A DNA stretch of 64,000 nucleotides from Adiantum capillus-veneris (Eukaryota; Streptophyta; Polypodiopsida; Polypodiales; Pteridaceae), in contig CM043944.1 in the NCBI GenBank assembly GCA_014529385.2, positions 92,723,476 to 92,787,475 on the forward strand. Reading direction: 5' to 3'. A model generated the notes under the pieces. It saw only the letters and a program-made list of their open reading frames with translations. It was not told where the DNA came from and searched no databases. This document shows, piece after piece, positions 21,808 to 31,908 of this stretch. The stretch's first letter is position 1. Each line of letters starts with the position of its first letter. A program made the position numbers and the translations under genes.

Positions 21808-22391
21808 ATTTAAGGTATAATCAATGAATTACTCAGTACATTTGTAAGTACAAATTCCGATGTGCTCAATGGGCTTAAGTACATTTCTTGCAAGTATGGG
21901 ACCAAAATGTCCTCTAGGTAAAAATCGTGAAGATTCCCTTCAAATGAAGGTGGGGAAATAGTAGTGCCGGATGGATTCAGTAAAACCTTATGTGGTGTGT
22001 CATCAATCGACAAAGTATTGAAAGCAATCATAAGGCACATTGATCTGTTCAAAGGGCTTGTAGAAAAGTGGTACATTAGATTTAGTTGGGTGGAAATGTC
22101 CCGCAATGGTATTACAATTTCTTTGACTATACACAAAATAAAAATTCGATCTCTGAAATCTGCCAAATTACAAACTATGGTAACAAGGGGATTCAGGTTA
22201 TGGGCCTGCATTCAAGACCACATAGCAACCCTAAACTATGGAATCAAAAAATTCAAAAATTCCTTTGTGCCTGGTTGAATTAATACTCTGACATTTCCCA
22301 AGCAGAAACTACATAAATTGGAGGACTCTGTATGTACATTTTGTGGCTGTTGTAGCAGTAACAATCCATTGAGATCCAAGATAATGAGTCT
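21808..22391 (-). other. FCP1/NIF-type HAD phosphatase domain of the fusion gene
   Basis: The exon starts RLIILDLNGLLLL, the DxDG/T-type HAD nucleophile motif (second Asp replaced by Asn), then IQPGTKEFLNFL, VAMWS, MQAHNLNPL, and finally IDDTPHKVLLNPSGTTISPP, the VDDSP..LNP motif 3 region of plant FCP1-homology proteins, with LEDILVPYLQEM as the terminal helix. Stops occur near the VAMWS block. Confidence 0.8.
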
Positions 22392-22467
22392 CTGCAATCA
22401 TTGTGTGCATACATATAAGTAGTTAGAAACAAAAATGCATATATTATTTAAGTACAATGAATATTAC

Positions 22468-23058
22468 CGAAACAACCATATCTACTTGAAGCAAGAGTCC
22501 ATACTGGTCATTCCTAATGTTGACTTTTTGTTGTTGAGTGTCAATGTTTCCTTGTGTATTGCCAAGGGTATCCTCCTCTTATGGTTGTGCAGTACATGAC
22601 TCTTGTGCTTCCATGGCCGAACGGTTAACTTGTTCTGTTGTCTGTTCCTGGACTTGATTTGAAATATTGGCCTCCTCCTGTGGCACTCCCTTATCCTCCT
22701 CTGCTTGGCCTAGAACCTTTGTTGTATTCATCGTCTCTGAGGAGCATTTTACATCTGCATTTTCAGGGGCTTGGTCTACTTCACATTGATCAACCCCAAC
22801 TTCGGATTCAGCCGCTCCATCTGCAAAGCTTACCGATGCCTTTTCCTCTAATATGGGGTCAGTTTGAGGGATTTGGTTTCTAGTGGTGGAAACTGGCATT
22901 AATTCTTCTTCATTGGTCATTGTTAAAGCTATAATATGGTCGTCGAAAAAACTATCTTCTGCATCTAAAACTCCTGGGGTTGAAAGAGATAGTAGATGTT
23001 GAATCATTGAAGCGCGGTACCTTTGTAAATATTCCAATGTATAATTTTCTAGAGCATT
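22468..23058 (-). other. Acidic linker of the fusion gene
   Basis: About 195 residues rich in Glu, Asp, Gln and Ser/Thr (for example LGQAEEDKGVPQEEANIS), low in hydrophobics, probably disordered. Starts NALENYTLEYLQRYRASM. One TAA (22579-22581) interrupts it, but the same frame continues to a GTAATA donor. Confidence 0.6.
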
Positions 23059-23069
23059 CTGCAAAATTA

Positions 23070-23656
23070 GGTTAACTTGTGGTCAATACTTTAATTAATA
23101 ATAGCACCAAGTTGGTCCATACCATAGCAATGAAATATCTTTGGCATAAATGGATTCAGAGCAAAGAAACTCTGGAGTATGTACTTTGCATGGAGAAGAC
23201 ATCTCCAACCATAGGAATTTGGATTTGTCTGATTAGGCACTTTGACAACTTTAAAGGTGGACTTGTAGAGTTCATGATTTCCACAGAGTTTTCCATAGAC
23301 ATGAAGTAATCATTTTACACATCTATGAACAGTGAAGGTTATTTATTATTAACAATATTCAGGTCATCAACCATACCCCAAATAAACACTAAAGGTTTTA
23401 TCAACACTTACACTCTTATCTCTGAATGTGTTGCTTGTATGGAGTTGATAGTCCATACCACTTGTTTGTCTAGTTCTATGCATACAAGGCTCCAATGATT
23501 ATTTGATTCGTATGGCAACACCAAAGTTGACACCTGAAGCATTGGACAGTGGACAAACCATCTCTCTAATGTGCCACGAGGGGTGTTCTTTATTCGGAGT
23601 GGCACAGACAACTGTGGATCTACAATATAAATTTCATTATGGGTTTCTTGAGGGAG
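23070..23656 (-). other. Ulp1-like (C48) peptidase domain of the fusion gene
   Basis: Exon 2 contains YESNNHWSLVCIELDKQVVW followed by TINSIQ, matching the catalytic His-Trp strand of Ulp1/SENP proteases (N-x-HW-x-L-x-x-I); the Asp usually in Y-D-S is Asn here. The next exon reads PNQTNPNSYGWRCLLHAKYI, matching the Gln-x(n)-Asn-Ser-x-Asp-Cys-Gly block, with the Cys present but the Asp-Cys-Gly context altered. Family members cleave SUMO or related modifiers. Confidence 0.75.
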
Positions 23657-24149
23657 CTGGCTCCTTATTAAGCTACAATAAAAAACAAGGATTTAATTAG
23701 AGGCCAAGTACCAACAAAAAATGATTTTAAAGGTAGAGAATAGCACTTAGTTTAGGCATACATAAACAATAGAGTCGGCAATTTGTGCATTTGGATCTTT
23801 CAATATCCCAATATCAACAGAGTCCAGTGCTAATTGCCTACTACCATCATCAAGGGGAATGCTTGCTAACAGTCCTTCTGTCATGGAATGTAAAACATCA
23901 TTGTTTCTTTCATTTAGGTATGTGGTAACTTGCCCATAATTTCTCCTCTGAGCCTCTTCATCAACAACAGCAGACTGTATCCTCTTTAACTTCTCTACTT
24001 CAGAGTGACGTCTTTCTTATTTCTTAGCTCTGGATCTGGTGTTCACCTCATGATGAACCTCATGAATCTTAACCCCTTGAACCCAGCGGCCTGGTGGTAT
24101 TAGCGGTATATCTTTCATTTTGGGATCAATAAAATCATTAGGAATAAGG

Positions 24150-24580
24150 AGTTTATGGTATCTCCAACGCACTCTCTTGAGCGTCTGACTGTCCTTGTCC
24201 ATTATTGTCACCCGGTGAGCATGAACAGCAACAGTGGTAATATCGCTAAAATACTCCAAAAGAAAATCTTCTGCTGCTTCTTGAAGACACAGCAGGGCAA
24301 CAGCCTTCCACCTTATTGTATCAACACATGCTTCCTCACAGATTTGCCTTATTGCTCTTTGGAAAGGAAGTTTAGGGACACAAAGCTCAATACATTTCTA
24401 AGCTTTCCTGATCTCCCTAAATAAACCCATGTTTCTTTCAATATTCTTCATTCTTGGGCCCTTCAATATCTTCATTGGTTTACCTGATGTTTTCTTCTTA
24501 CTAGCAGACCTTCCACATGATTTCTTTGCAAGCCCTGATCCTTTCCCTACCTTCCTTGTTGTTGCCTTGGTTCTTGCCAT
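24150..24580 (-). other. Histone H3 domain of the fusion gene
   Basis: The tail begins MARTKATTRKVGKG, nearly the canonical H3 start: Lys4 and Lys9 positions are kept, Ser10 is Val. The fold follows as FREIRKA-stop-KCIEL, KLPFQRAIRQIC, CLQEAAEDFLLEYF and VAVHAHRVTIMDKDSQ, matching alpha-N, alpha-1, alpha-2 and the loop-2/alpha-3 RVTIM.KD block of H3 in order and spacing. There is no CENH3-like insertion in loop 1. The domain is far more diverged than any replicative or H3.3-type H3. Confidence 0.92.
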
Positions 24581-24604
24581 TCCACTAGAAGAGAAAAATG
24601 CAAA

Positions 24605-24608
<4 letters not shown>

Positions 24609-24700
<92 letters not shown>

Positions 24701-24887
24701 GATGACAGCGCGCAGGCTCAGGCTTGACATGGGCTAATAGCCTATTGTGCGTCGTGATCCACAAGTGGAAGGAAGAAAATTAGAAATTTACTTCAAGCCT
24801 TTTAGGCAACAAGCCCCAATTTTATTGATTATTAAATTGAGTCTAAAATAGTAATCTTGAGATGTAGAATACTATCTCTCTCTCTCT

Positions 24888-24959
<72 letters not shown>

Positions 24960-24984
24960 GCTCTCTCTCTCTCTCTCTCTCTCT

Positions 24985-25038
<54 letters not shown>

Positions 25039-25189
25039 ACCCCTTTTTCTATGGATCATGGCACGCGGGCTCATCTTTAAGCCAAGCTAGATGTTATCCG
25101 TGCGTCGTGATCCACAAGAGGATCAAGAAAAATTTGTAATGTATTTCATGCCTTTTAAGCAACAAGCCTCAACATTTTTGTAGGAAACT

Positions 25190-25271
<82 letters not shown>

Positions 25272-25314
25272 ATGGATCACGGTGCGCGGACACAAAAGCA
25301 AGCAAAGAGAACAG

Positions 25315-25377
<63 letters not shown>

Positions 25378-25494
25378 CTTCCTCTTTCAAACCAAGCAAG
25401 GCTTCAAAAATACTATCTCTCACACTCTCTCTCTCTCAATCTCTCTCTGTCTTTCTCTTCCAAACCTAACAGACAATCAACAACTCTAGCTCTC

Positions 25495-25568
<74 letters not shown>
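24609..25568. repeat. Cluster of five long (CT)n microsatellites
   Basis: Five (CT)n tracts of about 55-165 bases separated by segments that repeat one another, such as CTTTTAGGCAACAAGCC and CTTTTAAGCAACAAGCC, so the cluster grew partly by duplication of a unit of about 350 bp. Confidence 0.95.
24699..25113. repeat. Two 61-62 bp inverted repeats (intergenic)
   Basis: Copies at 24699-24760 and 25053-25113, each starting GGATnAnrGCrCGC and ending in its reverse complement (GTGCGTCGTGATCC), with a second inner inverted pair (AGGCT/AGCCT type). A lone left arm, GGATCACGGTGCGCGG, is at 25274-25289. Confidence 0.85.
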
Positions 25569-25571
<3 letters not shown>

Positions 25572-26039
25572 CTCTCTTCATCTTTAAAAATCACTATGGA
25601 AATACCTCTCTTAGTGGAATTCAAATGCAAGAAAACACGTGTAGGAGCCTTGCACCTTGGTTGCAGAGGATGTCTCGGCTGTAGGTGTCTCTCTGTCTCT
25701 CTCTATCTCTCGCAGAGGTCTTCTTTTTTGTTAGCTCTCTCCCTCTCCTTCTCGCAGAGGTCGTGTATGTCGGCTTTTTCTCTCTCTACCTCTCTCTCTC
25801 TTTCTATTTCACTCTCTCTCTCTCTCTCATATCATGAAATCAAGTGTGCATTTGTTACTATAAATGTACACGTATTTTTTAGTTGTTAAAAATGACTTAT
25901 TTGGTCGTACCGCCCATTAAATGCATGTCCTTGTAACACGTGTTCAATATATGCAGCTCACATCGTTAAAAACTCCAACGATAATATCTATTATTGCATG
26001 AAAAGGGGAGAGGAGAGAGAGAATAACTCGAGAGAGGCT

Positions 26040-26072
<33 letters not shown>

Positions 26073-26101
26073 TTCACTCGTGTGGTCAAGCTGATTACAA
26101 A

Positions 26102-26195
<94 letters not shown>
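26040..26195. repeat. (GA)n tracts upstream of the plus-strand gene
   Basis: (GA)n at about 26040-26071 and 26105-26195 separated by a segment that recurs after the second tract (TGTGGTCAAGCT at 26079 and 26202). Confidence 0.93.
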
Positions 26196-26198
<3 letters not shown>

Positions 26199-26385
26199 AC
26201 TCATGTGGTCAAGCTAATTACAGACCTCGAGAGAGACAGAGATAAAGGCTTGAGACATAGAGTGAGAAAGTGAGGGAGTGGGAAAGAGACACGTAAGAAG
26301 GCCTGCGCCTTCTTCAAGGTGCAGGAATCAGAAGCTTGAAGACTCAAAACTACATTCCCAGTCCTGATCCTCTACTCCAACAACA

Positions 26386-28298
26386 ATGTCTAGTCCTCAC
26401 AAAGGTAAAGTCAATCTCTTCAGTTTCATTATGTACTTAGCTTAGTTGTGGTTTGGGATTGTGCTTCAAAATGTTGAAGATCATTTCACCATACAAATAC
26501 CATCATTGGATCACGGCACGCCAGTAATGTTATGGCGATTCGTTTACATACTCCGTGCGCCATGATCCTCTTCTAATATTTACAAAGGGATTTTTTGTAT
26601 AATAATATTGTAGGTATTTCAATGCATGAAAGCCTGCTAAGTGGATCACGGCGCGCGAGTAGAGTTTTTAACATTAGTTTACATACTCCACGCGCTGTGA
26701 TCCTCTTTTGATTTTGTACAAACTTTTTTTTTGAAAATACAATTGCTTTGATGTATTGGTAGCTATTCTATTTCATGAAAGCCCATTAAATGGATCACGG
26801 CGCGCCTATAACTGTGTGGATTTTTGTTTATGTATTCTTCGCACCGTGATCCACTTGTATTGCTTTTACTCCTCACAAATATAACCCAGTTTTGCATTTA
26901 ATCCATAGTAATCATCTTATTTTATTGTCTATATGATTAGTTGGTAATAATTGTGAGATACCTAGTTATAGTTTGTTCAAAACTTATATGATCATTTGGT
27001 GCTCTTCTTTTTATATATGTTTGTTGAAACTTATATTTGTGAGTATGAAATAAATGGCAGGTTTAAGATCACATAGGAGGAAGAGGCAGAAAATAGATGT
27101 TGAGCGCATTGTTGGCCAAGGAAACCTTCCAAGAAGACTGCCAGAGCTGTTAAAAATATCAATGAAGAGGAATGTAGACTTCACAGAACCCATTGATATA
27201 ACTGTTGTAGAGCCTGCCATTAGTTTGGAGGATCCTGCTCTAGGTTTGGAGGAGCTTGATACTGACCCATCTGTAGAAATGGAGTCCTACTCCAAAATTT
27301 AATGTACCCAACTCACTTAAGAGAGAAGTGGATTTTTCATCACCTACTTTGCAGAGTGCCCAATGTGTTGCAACAATCCAAAATAAAAAAGAGACAGTTA
27401 TTTATGAAGACCCTACAGTGATTAATGAAAGGCTTTTAGATTTGTAGTTTTGTATGGGGCTCGTGATAAGTTTGATTTGGTCTCCTGCATTTTTAATGCT
27501 CCATTTAATCTTGATGTGTTTATAACTGAACAGAGTGAACACTTGAAGCTGGAACAAGAGAATTTTGACCTTCACACTCAAGAGGGCAAGGTTAATGTTG
27601 GTGAAATGGTGGTAGTCCATTTAAAAGACTGTGATCCTAAAAGATAGTCTTACAAGAAGTATAATCAGTTGCCTCTTATATATAGGCCCCATTGGTGCAG
27701 CTTACATGATCGGGAGTGCAAGCTGATTCAAGAATACTTTGGATTTCTAATATTTTTAAATGGATTATTTACAAGTCTTATGAAAGATCCTAAGGAGGTC
27801 ATGGAGGAACAAGATTTACCAGCAGATGAAAAAGAGGAAAAGAATGAGGAATATATTGAAGTGACAGAGATAGAGGAGTCCATTGATCTTGAAGAAGAGG
27901 CAAAAGAGGTGAAACAAAGCAATCCTCTCTCAGTGAAAACCTCAGATATCAAGCTACCTCTAGATTTTTTAGGTTTCAATGAGCGGCAAGCCACCTTAAT
28001 GCTACCAAGAGTGCCAGATTTTAAATATGGAGATAGGTCGTACATTTTCCTTCATGATATACAAAGTATTTTTTGTTTGCCGGAGGACTTTGCACTGGCC
28101 ACTATCTCCAAGTATCAGGAGGAGAGGAATGGATTTGTTTCAGATGAAAATAGTGATGACAAGGCAATGAAGATCTCATCTAAGTGTTTTGCTACCTTTG
28201 CTTTGAGTCTCTCTGTCATGATCAATGTCACTTTGATGTTAGTTTTGCCTCACTTACACAGTGGCGTATATTGGGGATCTAGGTCAATGCGTAGATGA
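26386..28298 (+). pseudogene. Divergent gene: basic N terminus, acidic body, function unknown
   Basis: Candidate first exon ATGTCTAGTCCTCACAAAG (26386-26404) ends at GTAAAG; the acceptor AATGGCAG (27060) joins in frame to a second exon. The product begins MSSPHKG-LRSHRRKRQKIDVE (a likely nuclear signal), then LPRRLPELLKISMKRNVDF. After a stop at 27300-27302 and a probable frameshift, the frame resumes at about 27450 and runs to 28298 with one TAG (27645-27647); this part has YRPHWCSLHDRECKLIQEYF, a very acidic stretch (about 27790-27920) and DYLGF-like LPLDFLGFNERQATLMLPRV. I recognise no domain. It is divergent from the H3 fusion gene and ends about 380 bases inside the element's right terminus. 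A role with the H3 fusion protein is possible but unproven. Confidence 0.5.
26405..27059 (+). other. Intron with three tandem 61-bp inverted repeats
   Basis: First intron of the plus-strand gene. Inverted repeats at 26508-26568, 26643-26703 and 26792-26852, each exactly 61 bp, begin GGATCACGGC(A/G)CGC and end with its reverse complement. Each is preceded by a TTCATGAAAGCC-like or similar word. Confidence 0.75.
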
Positions 28299-28682
28299 TA
28301 GAAGGGTCTTTTAAGGAGGACATTTGTAGGGGTGGAAGAAGAATCCATGTGTGCAACAAGGCAATAAAGGGAGGATTTCTTTAAGGTCAACGCACAAACA
28401 GTGAGAGAGTAAGGAGAGAGCAGGTTTGGAAGGATACGTCATATTTCCTTTAGTCATACATTCCATGTACAAAAAACTCCCTCCAATTCTAGGACGTTCA
28501 CTAAATGCTATTCTTCAATCATCACAACCGTTATGACACTGTGGCAAGAATCTACTTGTAAGTACACTTTTCAAATGGTTATTCCAACTTTACATTTGCT
28601 TTTATCACACCTATTTTCTAGAGAGAGAAAGTCAAAATACTATTTTTCTTAGAAGGCCCTCCAAATGACCTTCGAAATTTTC
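28299..28682. repeat. Right terminal region of the 13.4-kb element
   Basis: Subterminal sequence, then TTTCTAGAGAGAGAAAG and the TIR. The inverted form of this order matches the left end of the foldback element (CTCTCTCTAGAAACTTT at about 13152). Confidence 0.75.
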
Positions 28683-28684
28683 TA

Positions 28685-30956
28685 ATTCTTAGTACCTATT
28701 TCCTTGTATTATGACAAACCCAATGGATATGATGCCATGCATGGGTACTACCATCAAGAGGAGTCCATGATACCAGAGGTCTAGAATGCTCCAAGCCATG
28801 CACAAATAGGGTCTTCAGGAGATGGGAGATATGACATGGAAAAGTACACCTTGCTCTTGATAGAAAATTGAGGGATATGAGACAAAAACCAGCTCAATGT
28901 ACACACCCACAGGGAAGGGGTCCATGCTATCAATGTGGAGGCAACCATTGGATGAGAGACTACCCTCACAAGGAAATAAAGCAAGTAAGCACCTATTTAC
29001 AATGATTGTGGGATCACCCACTTGATTTTTGATTGTCCTAAATACCCCAACCAAAAAGGGAAGGCTACTATACCTTCCACTAGAAATTTTGCATACTAGT
29101 ACAATTAATCACACAAGCACAAGCTCAAAATAAGGATGAATGACCCTTGATAGAAGAACCCAAGGTAGACACACCTAGATAGGAAACTAGAAGTCGTAGA
29201 AACACACGAAAGGCTAGAAAGGAATGGATAAAGGCTAAGAAGGAACATGAAAAAAAAAAAAGGCTAAAGAACTAGAACAAGCAAAGGAAATATTGAAGTT
29301 GCATGAGGAAAATCAACTCACGAGCAAAAGGATGCTCCTTTGCCAATACCAGAACTAATAGCGGTAGAAGAACCTAAGAGCGTAGGCTCAAGAGGTTCTG
29401 TATTAGTCGGCAAGGTGAATGAGCAATTAGACACCATCTTGCAAGCTTACAAGGCTGGGCTCAAGAATGATCAGACGCAGGAGAAATGATAGATGACATA
29501 TCCCTATGAAAAATTAGAAAATCAAAGGGTAGAGATGTGCCAAAAGATGGTTCAAGTAGCTCAAGCCCTTCTAGAACCCCCGCGAGGAAAGGTTACACGA
29601 GGGGATTGTCTCACCAATTCAATAACGTGCTAAACAAAAATTTGAGAGTAAAGAAGAAAACAAAATTCCAAAGCCAGAGGATCCTAGGATAGTCCCTAAC
29701 ACAACTGACTCAATCATAAGGGATTTTCCACCACATATACCACTTATCAAGGATCAATGGTGAGAATATTTGTGGAAAGTAGTAAGGGATGCCAAGGATG
29801 GTAGAAACACATTGCTCTCTGCACCCATAGAAGAATTTGAAGTGGGATCACAAATGAACTTAGAGATGCAGTTGTATTACAGAGACAAAGGCACAGAAAT
29901 ATCTGTTGAAAGTAAACCATAATTATTGAGAACGAGGCAAGATGAGAAGTTAAAGCAGTGCCATCCCATAGAAAATTCACACCAAGGGTCATAAACTCTA
30001 CGGGATTGGTAGATATCTTATCAACTCTAGTGACCTACACAATTATGCTAGTGGAGTTATTGAAGATCTGACCAAACATGTGGTCAAAAGTAGGAGAAAT
30101 CTAGAAACAATGGGGAAAGTTGACACTCATGGCTACAAGGATGAAGATGCAACTTACAGACGAACATATGGAAAAGCCCTTAGGTCTCCTAGAAAAAATA
30201 TTAGTCACATCGTGTGGGATTGAATACGAACGCACATTTGCAGTAGTTGATTTTAGCAAGACGAATAATTTATGACAACATCTTGGGAAGACCTTTAATG
30301 AAACAATTAAAAAATTGTCCAAGATTGGGGTTATGATTATATCTATCTATGCCACATGGACACCACTACATTAACCTAAAAAACCACAGTTACAGGGATG
30401 TAACAAGGACTCTTGTTGAGGATTTTGATTCAGCAACAATGATACAATCAAGAGTTCTAGCATTGTTAGATCATACAAAGCTTCCTAATGCAAAAGCTTA
30501 AAACGAGATGAGTGAATCTTGGAAAGGGCTATAGGAGATAAATATTATGTTCCAAATCCATTTTCTGAAGAGGCATTAGAGACACTAGAACGGGAGCATA
30601 TTGTAGACACAATTGATGTATGCACAATGAAAACGGGTGTGACGACAAACTTTTGTAATCAAGAAGGCTATGATGTGGCACCCTACTACATGATCAATGC
30701 AATCGGGAATTCTGAAGAAGATCCTAACCCAACCACTCAACAAAAAGGCAAAACCAAGGGCCACCAAGAGGAAGAACTAGAAGAGGTCTTTGGTGATTCC
30801 CTAGAGCTTATAGAAACTCGAGACGAGGCAAATGATGAAAATTTAGAAGACCTTAGTGACTTGGAAAAAACCATTACCGATGTTAGGTTTTACAATGTTC
30901 AAAATCAAAACCCTAGATGCCACTATCACTACAAGAGCAAGCGTGCCCAAAACTAA
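28685..30956 (+). pseudogene. Gypsy-A gag C terminus and protease region
   Basis: Two knuckles: CYQCGGNHWMRDY (28925 on; last Cys is Tyr) and NDCGITHLIFDC (near 28997; first Cys lost). Both use Cys-x3-His instead of Cys-x4-His. A Lys/Glu-rich stretch follows (29100-29350). The retropepsin region near 30130-30330 reads MQLTDEHMEKPLGLLEK and SCGIEYERTFAVVDF, closely matching gypsy-B at 41233-41493. An acidic linker (30519-30956, LELIETRDEANDENLEDLSD) follows; gypsy-B has a counterpart at 40599-40784. Frames are broken throughout. Confidence 0.7.
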
Positions 30957-31908
30957 GCTTGATAAAATCCAGTGCCCACAGTCAAAGAAAAGTATGACAT
31001 AATTTCTTATGCTAGTCAATGTAGAATATTGCACCGAGGATGTGGTATCAGGTTGGTTCTTAGGCAATGAGAGTCAGAAAGAGCGAAGAAAAACTAACAT
31101 TAGGGAAAATATGGACTCTAAAAGGGCCCCTATAAGGACTTTGACTTTCTCTCTCTTTCAAAACGGGCACACAATAAAATTTTTGCAAACGAAATCAAAA
31201 CTTGTTGAAAATTTTGGACTTAGAATGTACTCATTGAGATCCATCCATTGATATATCGCATGCCATCAAACTTTTTATATTCTAGAAGATTCCATTTTGT
31301 GATGTGACAACTCCGTCTTATAAATGGAATCTCTTCCCACATTTCATCTTCAATGGGGAGGCCATAAATTCTACAAATCAACTCCAAATTTTTCAAAATT
31401 TGGGGATTTAGGACCTACTTTCTACAATCTTTCCATTGATATGTTGGTTGATAGGGTTTTGACAAAGCATTTATGTACTTCACCAAGTTTCCCACTTTGG
31501 ACAAGAGACGCAAAGTCAAACCTCCTTTGAGAGTCCAAATTTTCTCTAATGAAGGCAATCTAGGAAAGACAAAACCCCTAGTGCATCAAAAGAGAAAAAA
31601 AAAAGTGAGAAAAAAAAAGAGAGCCCTAGATGACAAAAGTCAAAAGACGGAAAACGTACCAAGATTTGAAAAGAACTCTGAAAGAAGTCTAGAAGACCAA
31701 AATGGAAAGCGAGGAAGTTGAGAAAGCTGCAATAAGTGTTCCTTCTCACTTCAAGAAATTCACAATCGAGGATCAAAATATAGTGGTAGCACAACTCATG
31801 AGAGAACAAAAAAACTCTAAGTCCTATGACGGACCGGAGCATGCAAAGAAAATAGACCTAGCTGAACTAGGAGAGGATGCTATACTAGCTTACATAGCCA
31901 TGACTTGA
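30957..31908 (+). pseudogene. Gypsy-A spacer between protease and RT
   Basis: Mostly broken frames. The last part (31702-31908) reads HFKKFTIEDQNIVVAQLMRE and LAELGEDAILAYIAMT, which leads straight into the RT region. The middle (31080-31540) is unrecognised and may be an insertion. Confidence 0.5.

Larger units (their letters stand above)
21808..24580 (-). pseudogene. Histone H3 - Ulp1-like peptidase - FCP1-like phosphatase fusion (decayed)
   Basis: One minus-strand transcription unit, read through plausible introns: exon 1 24580-23762 (H3 plus linker), exon 2 23656-23412 and an exon near 23320-23070 (C48 peptidase), exon 4 23058-22468 (acidic linker), exon 5 22391-21808 (HAD phosphatase). 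Donors GTATGC (23761), GTAAGT (23411) and GTAATA (22467) and acceptors ending TTTTGCAG (23059) and GATTGCAG (22392) support this; exon 3 limits do not resolve cleanly. In-frame stops at 24398-24400 (TAG where H3 has Gln), 24017-24019, 22579-22581 and near 22212 show this copy is dead. The start is the ATG at 24578-24580, preceded by a (GA)n leader. The three domains imply a chromatin-seated protein removing SUMO-like modifiers and phosphates; that role is inference. Two or three adjacent genes in one orientation is the alternative. Confidence 0.7.
24581..26385. promoter_or_regulatory. Divergent intergenic region with microsatellites and inverted repeats
   Basis: Lies between the ATG of the minus-strand H3 fusion gene and the ATG of the plus-strand gene. 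Contains (CT)n tracts at about 24609-24698, 24872-25035, 25192-25269, 25316-25371 and 25489-25568, then (GA)n at 26040-26071 and 26105-26195. Pyrimidine tracts on the plus strand thus read as (GA)n leaders for the minus gene, and (GA)n leads the plus gene. Two full and one half copy of a 61-bp inverted repeat lie among them. A shared promoter is inference from the layout. Confidence 0.6.
15264..28682. mobile_element. 13.4-kb DNA element with H3-peptidase-phosphatase gene
   Basis: The left end (GGAAATTTTGGAGGTCATTT) and the reverse complement of the right end (GAAAATTTCGAAGGTCATTT) form terminal inverted repeats that continue through GGAGGGCCTT. Both sides are flanked by TA in the larger context ATTAG...CTAAT, which fits insertion into ATTAAT with TA duplication. 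The gypsy-A gag is interrupted exactly at these ends. The 1-kb foldback element at 13110 carries both ends in opposite orientation, which independently marks them as element termini. Contents: a plus-strand unknown gene (to 16958), a LINE insertion (17072-21705), a minus-strand H3/Ulp1/FCP1 gene (21808-24580), a hairpin- and microsatellite-rich intergenic region, and a plus-strand gene (26386-28298). I recognise no transposase, so the superfamily is open. Capture of host genes by a TIR element is the main alternative. Confidence 0.75.

Noticed and set aside
24150-24580. H3 as a host CENH3 or a processed host H3 gene
   Set aside because: No loop-1 insertion, a canonical-like tail start, strong divergence, and continuation into a peptidase through an intron.
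24580-24730. N-terminal extension of the H3 ORF to 24730
   Set aside because: It is read through the (GA)n leader; the ATG at 24578-24580 gives the exact H3 start.
15260-28686. TTAA target duplication (Kolobok or piggyBac type) for the 13.4-kb element
   Set aside because: The flanks read ATTAG and CTAAT, so TTAA is not present on either side; TA fits better.
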